Shown: positions 1 to 5,810, counted from the first letter of the stretch. The stretch is 5,810 nucleotides of DNA from Paracoccaceae bacterium (GCA_003565055.1 PXDM01000535.1:1-5810), one strand, 5' to 3'. The notes: generated from the sequence alone by a model not told the origin. A program made the numbers and translations.

Positions 1-2
1 AC

Positions 3-455
3 GCCACCAAGGATTATTTCCAGAACTGGCTGACCGGGATCATCAGCTATGCCTTCTATCCCATCGTGATCGCTGCCGTCTTCTCGGTCATAATCTCGAT
101 GAGCGACCAGATGGCCAGTAATGTGAATTCCGGCGATCTGGCGACACTGGGTCAGGCGATACCGTTTTTCGCGATGATCATGATGGCCTTCTTCGCGATC
201 TTCCTGATCCCCGTGATCATGCGGCAGATCACAGGCAATATTCAGCTGACCTCGGCCATGAGCGGGCCAATGGCCGCCCTTGGCACCCTGTCGGCCGCGC
301 GCATGGCTGGACTTATGGGACGGCCCGGGCCAGTACAGCCCTCAGGCCCCGGTGCAGGTGGGGCGACGCGGGGGCCCGCGCCTGCAGGCGGTGGCAGTGC
401 CGCGGCGGGGGCCAATGCACGCATGGCCCGATCAGCACGGCTGGCAGGGAGATGA
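3..455 (+). CDS. VirB6/TrbL-like type IV secretion inner-membrane protein, C-terminal 150 residues
   Basis: The reading frame is open from the left edge, so the true start lies outside the window; the in-frame GTG at 66 is internal. The visible part has two long hydrophobic segments, about residues 11-33 and 52-73 of the fragment, separated by a short polar loop. A Gly/Ala/Pro-rich low-complexity tail follows (about 105-140) and ends in a basic Arg-rich stretch. VirB6/TrbL proteins are polytopic inner-membrane parts of the conjugative DNA-transfer channel and often have such hydrophobic cores and disordered tails. The call rests on this architecture and on general resemblance, not on a catalytic motif. 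The stop overlaps the next start by four bases, implying translational coupling. Other polytopic membrane proteins cannot be excluded from a fragment. Confidence 0.65.
   Translation, partial: ATKDYFQNWLTGIISYAFYPIVIAAVFSVIISMSDQMASNVNSGDLATLGQAIPFFAMIMMAFFAIFLIPVIMRQITGNIQLTSAMSGPMAALGTLSAARMAGLMGRPGPVQPSGPGAGGATRGPAPAGGGSAAAGANARMARSARLAGR
446..451 (+). promoter_or_regulatory. Ribosome binding site AGGGAG that bears on the start of the DUF2726 gene
   Basis: A purine-rich AGGGAG lies directly against the ATG at 452 but six bases before the second in-frame ATG at 458. Normal spacing therefore favours initiation at 458 (protein beginning MELTPVSF). The ATGA overlap with the upstream stop favours 452 by stop-start coupling. 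The two products differ by only two residues. Confidence 0.5.
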
Positions 456-979
456 GTATGGAATTGACGCCCGTCAGCTTTGGGATGATCGCGCTCGGGG
501 CATTGCTCGTCGTGATCATCGCTGCATGGCTCTCGCGCAAGGGCGTCTTCGCGCCGCCATTTGATCGCCGTCCGCTCATGAACCAGACGGAACTGCGGCT
601 CCTCAAAATGCTGCGTGCCGAACTGCCTGCGGGCTGGAGCGTGATGTGTCAGGTTTCCTACGGTGCCTTCCTGCGCAACAAAAGCTACAAGCGCTATATG
701 AGCATCAATTCCAAACGCGCGGATTTCGTCTTGCTGGACGCGGATTTGAGTGTCGCTGCCGTGGTCGAGTATCAGGGCAAGGGCCATTTCGGGAATTCCC
801 GCGACAGCCGCGCCCGCGCCGAGAAAAGCGATGCCGTCAAGCGGCAGGCCTTGCGCGAGACGGGGATTGCACTGATCGAGCTGCCTGCAAAGTTTGACCG
901 CGAAACTGTTGCCGAGCGTGTCGCGGAGCTTGCCGGAACTGGATCGTGCTATGTTGCTCCTGACAGACCGGCAGCATAA
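452..979 (+). CDS. Membrane-anchored DUF2726 (restriction-endonuclease-like fold) protein
   Basis: The protein has 175 residues. Residues 9-27 form one hydrophobic segment followed by a basic stretch (SRK), which suggests an N-terminal anchor with the rest in the cytoplasm. Residues 42-150 resemble the DUF2726 family: an early Glu in a helix (E46), a KRADFVLLD strand with D91, then a VEYQGKGHF strand with E106, Q108 and K110. These are followed by an Arg-rich helix with K130 and a GIALIEL strand. This order matches the restriction-endonuclease-like (PD-(D/E)XK-related) core, but the usual ExK is ExQ here, so nuclease activity is uncertain. No substrate is known. The gene overlaps the VirB6-like gene by four bases and lies nine bases before the glycosylase gene. 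It may have a role in DNA processing at the conjugation membrane complex, but that is inference from position. The start could be 452 or 458. Confidence 0.75.
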   Translation: MSMELTPVSFGMIALGALLVVIIAAWLSRKGVFAPPFDRRPLMNQTELRLLKMLRAELPAGWSVMCQVSYGAFLRNKSYKRYMSINSKRADFVLLDADLSVAAVVEYQGKGHFGNSRDSRARAEKSDAVKRQALRETGIALIELPAKFDRETVAERVAELAGTGSCYVAPDRPAA

Positions 980-988
980 CCTGCCCGG

Positions 989-2185
989 ATGGCAGTCCCC
1001 GTTATAGACAATCGCACGGCCCGCAGGCTGTTTCTCGACAGGCACCTTCTGCTGCGCCCGCAATCCGGGACAGGCAAGGGGCGCGACCTTGACCAACTGC
1101 TGCACAAACTGGGTTTCGTTCAGATCGACAGCGTGAACACGCTGGCGCGCGCGCATGATCTGATCCTGTGGTCGCGCCAGACGCGGTTCCGGCCGAGCGC
1201 GCTGATGGATCTTGTCGCTCAAACCCGGACGGGGTTCGAGCATTGGACCCATGATGCTGCCATCATCCCGATGGAGTTTTACCCGATCTGGCGGCTGAAA
1301 TTCGCCCGCGACGAGGCCCGGATGCGCGCACGCTGGCCAGCATGGCGGCGCGAAGGCTGGGACGGCGAGATCGAGACTGTGCTCAGACATGTCGCGGATA
1401 ACGGGCCAACATCCTCGCGCGATGTCGGCACAGATGAGCAGAAAGGATCGTCGGGCTGGTGGGACTGGCACCCTTCCAAGACCGCACTGGAATTCCTGTG
1501 GCGCTCGGGCCAGCTTGCGGTCAGCCATCGGCAGGGGTTCCGCAAGTTTTTCGACCTGACCGAGCGGGTGATCCCGCGCGACTATCGAACCACGCACCTG
1601 ACGGATGCGGAAATCGTGGATCAGGGAATGTCCGGGGCGCTGGACAGGCTCGGATTTGGCACCAGCGGCGAGTTGGCGGCGTTTTTCGAGATCGCCACGC
1701 GCGAAGAGGCAAAAGCCTGGTGCAAGCAGGCATTGGGCAGCGGGCGCATCATCGAGGCAGATATCACCATGGCGGATGGCACCCTGCGGCGCTGCTTCAC
1801 CACGAGCGAAGCGCTGGATTATGCCGCTTCCCTGCCAGAACCCTCCTCGCGGATCCGCGTCCTGTCGCCGTTTGACCCCGCCTTGCGTGACCGGACCCGC
1901 GCTGAGCGGCTATTCGGGTTTCACTATCGGATCGAGATTTTCGTGCCTGAGGCCAAGCGGCAGTACGGGTACTATGTATTTCCAGTGCTGCAAGGGGATC
2001 GCCTGATCGGGCGGCTCGACGCCAAACGCGACGGGAAGACACTGGCCGTGCGGGCCTTCTGGCCGGAGGCGGGCGTGAAAATGGGCAAGGCGCGCATTGC
2101 GGGCCTTGTCGCTGAGCTGGGCAGGCTCAGCCATCTTGCGGCGACAGACACAATTGAACTCGCAAAAATCTGGCTAAAGGTATGA
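989..2185 (+). CDS. ycaQ: YcaQ/AlkX-family DNA glycosylase (winged-helix, HTH_42)
   Basis: This is a complete 398-residue protein, close in length to E. coli YcaQ (about 410). YcaQ is a DNA glycosylase that removes N-alkylated purines and unhooks nitrogen-mustard-type interstrand crosslinks. Conserved family blocks are visible in order: FVQIDSVNTLAR (43-54) with the catalytic-type Gln-x-Asp motif (Q45, D47), EHWTHDAAIIP (84-94), GSSGWWDW (153-160), LSPFDP (292-297), KRQYGYYVFP (323-332) and GRLDAK (341-346). All catalytic-type residues I can identify are present, so it looks intact. It would act on cytoplasmic DNA in alkylation or crosslink repair. It starts nine bases after the upstream stop, in the same frame, with no clear Shine-Dalgarno sequence; the preceding TAA rules out an earlier start. 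It is therefore probably translated by coupling with the upstream gene. Finding this normally chromosomal housekeeping-type gene behind a conjugation gene is unusual. Confidence 0.92.
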   Translation: MAVPVIDNRTARRLFLDRHLLLRPQSGTGKGRDLDQLLHKLGFVQIDSVNTLARAHDLILWSRQTRFRPSALMDLVAQTRTGFEHWTHDAAIIPMEFYPIWRLKFARDEARMRARWPAWRREGWDGEIETVLRHVADNGPTSSRDVGTDEQKGSSGWWDWHPSKTALEFLWRSGQLAVSHRQGFRKFFDLTERVIPRDYRTTHLTDAEIVDQGMSGALDRLGFGTSGELAAFFEIATREEAKAWCKQALGSGRIIEADITMADGTLRRCFTTSEALDYAASLPEPSSRIRVLSPFDPALRDRTRAERLFGFHYRIEIFVPEAKRQYGYYVFPVLQGDRLIGRLDAKRDGKTLAVRAFWPEAGVKMGKARIAGLVAELGRLSHLAATDTIELAKIWLKV

Positions 2186-2369
2186 GCAAGTGGTGGATGA
2201 TAGCCCTTGGGAAATCGACATACAGGGACAACTTTGACGTCCAGTGTCCAGAGCATGCTACAGATCTGCATTGCCCGCCCGGCTGTTCACCTTCGGTGTT
2301 GCAATCCAAACCACTTGATATGGTATGTCTATCTACGTTGAAAGGTCCACGCCAGCGCGTTAGTGTAGG

Positions 2370-2391
2370 TAATCATTACGGAATATGATTA
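2370..2391. promoter_or_regulatory. Candidate operator: 7-bp perfect inverted repeat before the GmrSD-like gene
   Basis: TAATCAT (2370-2376) and ATGATTA (2385-2391) are exact reverse complements separated by eight bases. A smaller nested inverted repeat, GTAAT-C-ATTAC (2369-2379), overlaps the left arm. The right arm overlaps a -10-like TATGAT, 35 bases before the start codon, which is the geometry expected of a repressor site. No regulator gene is visible in the window, so the binding protein is unknown. A repeat this short in AT-rich DNA can arise by chance. Confidence 0.35.
2384..2389 (+). promoter_or_regulatory. Candidate -10 element TATGAT for the GmrSD-like gene
   Basis: TATGAT matches the sigma-70 -10 consensus at five of six positions and lies 35 bases before the start codon. 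No good -35 box is found 16-18 bases upstream (TAGTGT at 2361-2366 is poor). TTGAAA at 2338-2343 would pair better with a -10 near 2361, which is itself weak. A promoter in this region is plausible; its exact position is not settled. Confidence 0.3.
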
Positions 2392-2411
2392 TACGTTTCC
2401 TAGAAATAGTC

Positions 2412-2417
2412 GGAGAA
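2412..2417 (+). promoter_or_regulatory. Ribosome binding site GGAGAA of the GmrSD-like gene
   Basis: GGAGAA ends seven bases before the ATG at 2425, a normal spacing. It supports that start over any downstream methionine. Confidence 0.65.
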
Positions 2418-2424
2418 TGGCCGA

Positions 2425-4680
2425 ATGAGTAAGACCGTTTACAAGAAGATCGATTACGACCTATCCGGCCTGATCTCAGACATCAGAATTGGCGACATCG
2501 CACTACCGGAATTGCAACGACCTTTCGTCTGGAAGAACGCGAAAGTTCGGAACCTTTTTGACTCAATGTACAGGGGCTTTCCTGTCGGGTTCTTCCTGTT
2601 TTGGGAACCTTCCGTGGTGGAAGGCGCGCGCACCATCGGGACGGACGGCAAGCAAAAGACCCCGCGCCTGCTTGTCGTAGACGGACAGCAACGCCTAACA
2701 TCGCTTTATGCAGTCATGACCGGCACGCCCGTGATCCGCGAAGGATACGACGCCGAAAAGATCGAAATCAGCTTTAATCCTCTACTGGAGAAGTTTGAGG
2801 TCGCTGATGCGACAACGCGCAACAATCGGCAGTTCCTTCCCAACATCTCTGTTATCTGGAATCCCGATGCGGATTTCGATGACATCAAAGAGAGTTATTT
2901 TGCACATTTGACGAAGGTGCAGGAGCTTTCGGACGAAGAACGCAGGCGCGCGCGCACCGCACTGAACCGGTTGGAAAAGCTCAGCTCTTATCCGTTTACA
3001 GCATTGGAATTGACAGCAAATGTCGATGAAGAGCAAGTCGCAGAGGTTTTCGTTCGCATTAACTCCGAAGGAAAGAAGCTCAATCAGGCTGACTTTATCC
3101 TGACGTTGATGTCCGTTTTTTGGGATGAAGGTCGCGCAGAGCTTGAAAAATTCTGTCGCGATGCGCGCGTGCCGACGACGAACAAAATGTCGCCGTTTAA
3201 TCATTTGATGCAGCCTGACCCAGATCAGCTATTGCGGGTTTCTGTCGGGGTCGCATTTCGTCGGGCCCGTCTGCAATATGTTTACTCGATTCTGCGCGGC
3301 AAGGATTTGGAAACGGAAGAATTCAGCGATTCGCGGCGCGAGGAGCAATTCGCAAGGCTAAAAGATGCGCAGGCACGGGTGCTCAACCTACAATACTGGC
3401 ATGACTTTCTGAAAGCTATTCGGCTTGCTGGATATAAAAGTCACAAAATGATCAGCTCACAGAACGCAGTCTTGTTTGCATACATTCTCTACCTGCTTGG
3501 AAGAACTGAGCTAAAGTTCGATGAACCAGAGCTTCGCCGTCTAATTGCAAAATGGTTCTTCGTTACTGCTATGACGGGACGATTCACGAGTTCTCCAGAA
3601 TCGAAGATGGAAGCCGATCTGGCGAAGCTGCGAGAAATTGAGACCAAAGAACAGTTCAAAAGCGTGCTAGATCAGATCTGCGGCGCTATAACTACCAACG
3701 ATTATTGGAAAATTACTCTTCCAATGGAGCTCGCAACATCCTCGGCACGAAGCCCGTCAATGTTCGCCTATTTCGCTTCACTTACGGTCTTGGAAGCCAA
3801 CGTATTGTTTTCCGAGCAGAAGGTCGCTGAACTGTTGGACTCGTCCACTAAGGAACCTCGATCGCCTATTGAGCGCCATCACCTATTCCCGCGTGCATAT
3901 CTTGATTCCATTGGGCGCATCACCACCACCCAAAAGAACCAGATTGCGAACTACGCTCTTGTAGAATGGGGAGACAACGCGAAAATCGGAGATAGTGCGC
4001 CGGCTGATTACTTACCGAAATTAGAAAATAGATTTGGAAAGAAGGACTTGGAGCGAATGTTCTACTGGCATGCATTGCCGGACGGTTGGCCGAAAATGAC
4101 ATACGAAGATTTCCTTCTGAAGCGACGGGAGATGATTGCGACGGTCGTTCAGGACGCCTATGCGCGCCTCGACAAAGGGCCAATGGGCCTGCAGTCAAAA
4201 CAGGAAGAGAGGGACATTGCAGAGCTGATCTCGGAAGGCGAGAACGTGACAACTGAATTCAAGTCCACGCTACGCAGAAATCTGCATACGGGCGACAACG
4301 ACCCGCGCATGGAAAACTCAGCCCTCAAGACGCTCGTTGGGTTTCTAAATTCAAAAGGCGGAGGCACGCTGTTTATTGGCGTGACTGATGACGGAATTGC
4401 CCTTGGGATCGATGCGGACTCTTTTGAAACAGAAGACAAGATGTACTTGCATCTGAACAATCTGGTTAAAGATCGGATTGGAGCGAAGCACATGCTATAC
4501 ATTCACCCACATTTTGACGACTACGACGACAAACGCGTTCTAGTAGTTAAATGTCTTCCTGCACGTTCACCAGTCTATCTTAAAGAAGGTAACGAAGAGC
4601 GTTTCTACATTCGTTCGGTTGCGGCCACCTTGGAACTGAAAGGCGATCAAGCTCAGGGCTTTATCGCTCAACGTTTTTGA
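2425..4680 (+). CDS. GmrSD-like type IV restriction protein: DUF262 + HNH + C-terminal Schlafen AlbA_2 domain
   Basis: This is a complete 751-residue protein. Residues 10-225 form a DUF262 (GmrS-type, ParB/Srx-fold nucleotidase) domain: LPELQRPFVW (27-36), DGQQRLTSL (86-94, the NTP-hydrolysis signature) and FVRINSEGKKLNQADF (209-224). A helical middle follows. The HNH nuclease core is IERHHLFPRAYL (482-493, H485/H486), with a later EWGDNAKIG segment (515-522) supplying a conserved-type Asn (N518). From about 595 to 745 there is a Schlafen AlbA_2-type domain: EFKSTLR (611-617), LVGFLNSKGGGTLFIGVTDDG (637-657, split by the GGG turn) and a terminal FYIRSVAAT (727-735). GmrSD enzymes use NTPs to cleave phage DNA carrying modified, e.g. 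glucosylated, cytosines. Cutting of modified foreign DNA is inferred here, and the AlbA_2 part may bind nucleic acid or act as a second effector. The gene stands alone between two gaps and is AT-richer than its neighbours, suggesting transfer. The start is supported by GGAGAA. Confidence 0.9.
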   Translation: MSKTVYKKIDYDLSGLISDIRIGDIALPELQRPFVWKNAKVRNLFDSMYRGFPVGFFLFWEPSVVEGARTIGTDGKQKTPRLLVVDGQQRLTSLYAVMTGTPVIREGYDAEKIEISFNPLLEKFEVADATTRNNRQFLPNISVIWNPDADFDDIKESYFAHLTKVQELSDEERRRARTALNRLEKLSSYPFTALELTANVDEEQVAEVFVRINSEGKKLNQADFILTLMSVFWDEGRAELEKFCRDARVPTTNKMSPFNHLMQPDPDQLLRVSVGVAFRRARLQYVYSILRGKDLETEEFSDSRREEQFARLKDAQARVLNLQYWHDFLKAIRLAGYKSHKMISSQNAVLFAYILYLLGRTELKFDEPELRRLIAKWFFVTAMTGRFTSSPESKMEADLAKLREIETKEQFKSVLDQICGAITTNDYWKITLPMELATSSARSPSMFAYFASLTVLEANVLFSEQKVAELLDSSTKEPRSPIERHHLFPRAYLDSIGRITTTQKNQIANYALVEWGDNAKIGDSAPADYLPKLENRFGKKDLERMFYWHALPDGWPKMTYEDFLLKRREMIATVVQDAYARLDKGPMGLQSKQEERDIAELISEGENVTTEFKSTLRRNLHTGDNDPRMENSALKTLVGFLNSKGGGTLFIGVTDDGIALGIDADSFETEDKMYLHLNNLVKDRIGAKHMLYIHPHFDDYDDKRVLVVKCLPARSPVYLKEGNEERFYIRSVAATLELKGDQAQGFIAQRF

Positions 4681-4694
4681 ACCCCCTTCGTTCA

Positions 4695-4765
4695 GATTTC
4701 ATGCCCTCCTTGATAACTGTTGTTTGCATATTCGGCGGTCGGATTTCATGGCATAAACTCTTGAT
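4695..4765. repeat. Pair of imperfect direct repeats: GATTTCATG ... CTTGAT, two copies
   Basis: Copy one has GATTTCATG at 4695-4703 and CTTGAT at 4709-4714. Copy two has GATTTCATG at 4742-4750 and CTTGAT at 4760-4765. Both blocks match exactly between the copies, but the spacer is five bases in the first and nine in the second. Starts are 47 bases apart. This could be a duplicated regulator site controlling the type ISP gene, or a leftover of a local duplication. Confidence 0.4.
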
Positions 4766-4802
4766 GCGATGCATTTTTGTTCCGCGTTACGAGTGAGTAT
4801 CG

Positions 4803-4830
4803 TTGAAAGGCATGAATGTGGCAAGACAAT
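4803..4830 (+). promoter_or_regulatory. Weak candidate promoter for the type ISP gene
   Basis: TTGAAA (4803-4808, five of six to the -35 consensus) is followed after 16 bases by GACAAT (4825-4830, four of six to the -10 consensus). It lies about 115 bases before the start codon, leaving a long leader. It is the best sigma-70-like pair I found in this gap, but the match is modest. Confidence 0.22.
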
Positions 4831-4933
4831 GACTCATAGCTCCAAAAAGCAGGAAATGCGCTCTGCAAAGCCACCAACCGAGGATTAGGAATCGTCCAGT
4901 CCTGAAAAGACCGTTAAGTTGATGGTAGAACAC

Positions 4934-4939
4934 AAGGAA
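4934..4939 (+). promoter_or_regulatory. Ribosome binding site AAGGAA of the type ISP gene
   Basis: AAGGAA ends five bases before the ATG at 4945. This fixes the start ahead of the conserved KGTYFERLA block, so the N-terminal nuclease domain is complete. Confidence 0.7.
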
Positions 4940-4944
4940 TTCTC

Positions 4945-5810
4945 ATGACCGCCGTTGACCGCATCCTTCAATCTTATCGCGACGCTGCCGTCACTGAGCG
5001 CGAAAAGGGCACCTATTTCGAACGCCTTGCACTTGCGTTTTTTCTCAACGATCCCGTTCAGGCCGAGGAGTATGACGCCGTCTGGACCTGGGGTGAATGG
5101 GCCAAGGCCAATGGATGGGATGGCAAGGATGTCGGCATCGATCTTGTCGCCAAGCTGCGCAACGAGGGTGGGTTCGCAGCAATCCAGGCAAAGTTCTACG
5201 CACCCGATACTCGTATCCAGAAATCACACATCGACAGCTTCATCTCGGCCTCGGGGAAGGAGCCATTCCGGCGGCGCGTGGTGCTCGACTCAACAGAGCG
5301 TGAATGGGGCACAAACGCCGAAGAGATGATCCGTGGGCAGACGATCCCTGTCGTTCGGATCGGCCTGACGGATCTTCGTGAAAGCCGGATCGACTGGTCC
5401 ATCTTCGAAGCACGTGGCGAGATCGTCCTCTCATCCAAGAAATCCCTCATGCTTCACCAGCGGGATGCACTTGCAGCAGTGGCGCTAGGACTGGATAATG
5501 CGGACCGCGGCAAAATGATCATGGCCTGCGGTACAGGCAAGACGTTCACCGCCCTCAAGATCGCTGAAGACCTTGCCGGGAAGGGCAAGCGCGTCCTGTT
5601 CATGGTCCCTTCGCTGGCACTCATGTCACAGACCGTGCGGGAATGGACCAACGACACCGAGACGCCCATTCGCGCTTTTGCGGTCTGTTCCGATGCCCAT
5701 GTAGGCAAGCGGCGCAAGAACTCGGATGACATTGCCGAAATCGAAATCCACGATCTGGCGTTTCCGGCGACCACTGACCCGGTCAAGGTTGCTGAAAAGG
5801 CGGGCGAGGA
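4945..5810 (+). CDS. Type ISP restriction-modification enzyme (Mrr-like nuclease + SF2 translocase), N-terminal 288 residues
   Basis: The frame is open to the window edge, so this is only the start of a protein that in the family (LlaGI, LlaBIII) is about 1,500-1,600 residues long. Type ISP enzymes combine nuclease, ATP-driven translocase, adenine methylase and target recognition in one chain. Residues 20-115 form an Mrr-like nuclease: KGTYFERLA with E26, DVGIDLVAKL with D66, and AAIQAKFY with Q81 and K83 (the D...QxK form). A helicase motor follows: LHQRDA (170-175), Walker A ACGTGKT (194-200) and motif Ia VLFMVPSLALMSQTVREW (217-234). The later AVCSD (246-250) and PATTD (274-278) also fit this helicase family (COG4889). 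Catalytic residues visible so far are intact. The methylase and recognition parts would lie beyond the window, so completeness cannot be judged. A helicase-nuclease without methylase is the main alternative. Confidence 0.87.
   Translation, partial: MTAVDRILQSYRDAAVTEREKGTYFERLALAFFLNDPVQAEEYDAVWTWGEWAKANGWDGKDVGIDLVAKLRNEGGFAAIQAKFYAPDTRIQKSHIDSFISASGKEPFRRRVVLDSTEREWGTNAEEMIRGQTIPVVRIGLTDLRESRIDWSIFEARGEIVLSSKKSLMLHQRDALAAVALGLDNADRGKMIMACGTGKTFTALKIAEDLAGKGKRVLFMVPSLALMSQTVREWTNDTETPIRAFAVCSDAHVGKRRKNSDDIAEIEIHDLAFPATTDPVKVAEKAGE

Larger units (their letters stand above)
2186..2424. other. AT-richer intergenic region before the GmrSD-like gene
   Basis: I see no convincing gene in these 239 bases. 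The GC content falls from the very high level of the glycosylase gene, most clearly after about 2300. The right half carries the candidate inverted repeat, the -10-like hexamer and the ribosome binding site listed separately. A small CACC-TTC-GGTG hairpin (2288-2298) is present, but it lacks a T run and is not a credible terminator. No terminator for the upstream operon was recognised. The composition change suggests that the join between the conjugation operon and acquired defence DNA lies here. Confidence 0.6.
4681..4944. other. Intergenic region between the GmrSD-like and type ISP genes
   Basis: These 264 bases have no convincing open frame and no tRNA-like fold that I can see. They contain a pair of imperfect direct repeats in the left third, a weak sigma-70-like promoter near the middle and a good ribosome binding site at the right end. 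A five-base stem (TGAAC/GTTCA, 4678-4694) covers the upstream stop codon but is too weak, and lacks the T run, to call a terminator. A small RNA cannot be excluded. Confidence 0.55.

Noticed and set aside
367..390. GC-rich palindromes, including a perfect 12-bp one (379-390), in the tail of the VirB6-like gene
   Set aside because: They lie within Gly/Ala/Pro codons, where such GC-rich self-complementary runs are expected; nothing else suggests a regulatory or recombination site.
280..564. Alternative + strand frame of 94 residues overlapping the first two genes
   Set aside because: It is a frame shadow of coding regions supported by membrane segments and family motifs, with no independent start signal.
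242..1597. 451-residue open frame on the - strand across three genes
   Set aside because: It lies opposite the C-terminal tail, the DUF2726 gene and a glycosylase with conserved motifs. Its product is rich in Arg, Pro and Ala without family motifs, as expected of an antisense shadow in GC-rich DNA.
2182..2388. 68-residue + strand frame whose ATG overlaps the glycosylase stop (ATGA)
   Set aside because: The overlap is suggestive, but AAAGG sits only one base before the ATG. Codon use is mixed, no family is recognisable and the frame runs through the likely promoter of the next gene. A small coupled peptide is not excluded.
4678..4694. TGAAC/GTTCA hairpin as terminator of the GmrSD-like gene
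   Set aside because: The five-base stem includes the stop codon, is AT/GC mixed with a seven-base loop, and no T run follows.
4955..5329. 124-residue + strand frame inside the type ISP gene
   Set aside because: It is out of frame with the conserved nuclease and helicase motifs, Ser/Arg/Pro-rich and without a ribosome binding site.

Overview
The window most likely comes from a GC-rich alphaproteobacterium. I favour a Rhodobacterales-type plasmid or integrative conjugative element, inferred from base composition, the protein styles and the mix of conjugation and defence genes; no marker gene here fixes the species. All confident genes lie on the + strand. No rRNA, tRNA, CRISPR array, transposase or integrase was recognised.

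Left part (1-2185, very GC-rich): the end of a VirB6/TrbL-like inner-membrane channel protein of a type IV (conjugative) secretion system enters from outside the window. Its stop overlaps the start of a small membrane-anchored DUF2726 protein with a restriction-endonuclease-like core. Nine bases later a complete YcaQ/AlkX-family DNA glycosylase begins. The tight spacing suggests one operon that ends with DNA-processing accessory genes.

Middle part (2186-4944, clearly more AT-rich): a 239-base gap holds a candidate promoter and operator. It is followed by a large gene for a 751-residue GmrSD-like protein: DUF262 nucleotidase domain, an HNH nuclease core, and an unusual extra C-terminal Schlafen AlbA_2 domain. 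This looks like a horizontally acquired, type IV restriction-like defence protein. A second, 264-base gap holds a pair of imperfect direct repeats and possibly a promoter.

Right part (4945-5810, moderately GC-rich): the N-terminal 288 residues of a type ISP (single-polypeptide) restriction-modification enzyme, an Mrr-like nuclease followed by an SF2 translocase. It runs off the window edge.

Together this looks like the boundary between a conjugation module and a defence island carried as cargo. The DUF262-HNH-AlbA_2 fusion is the most interesting object: its domains suggest NTP-dependent sensing and cleavage of foreign, possibly modified, DNA. It sits beside an enzyme that probably methylates host DNA and cuts unmethylated DNA, so the two could cover complementary phage types.
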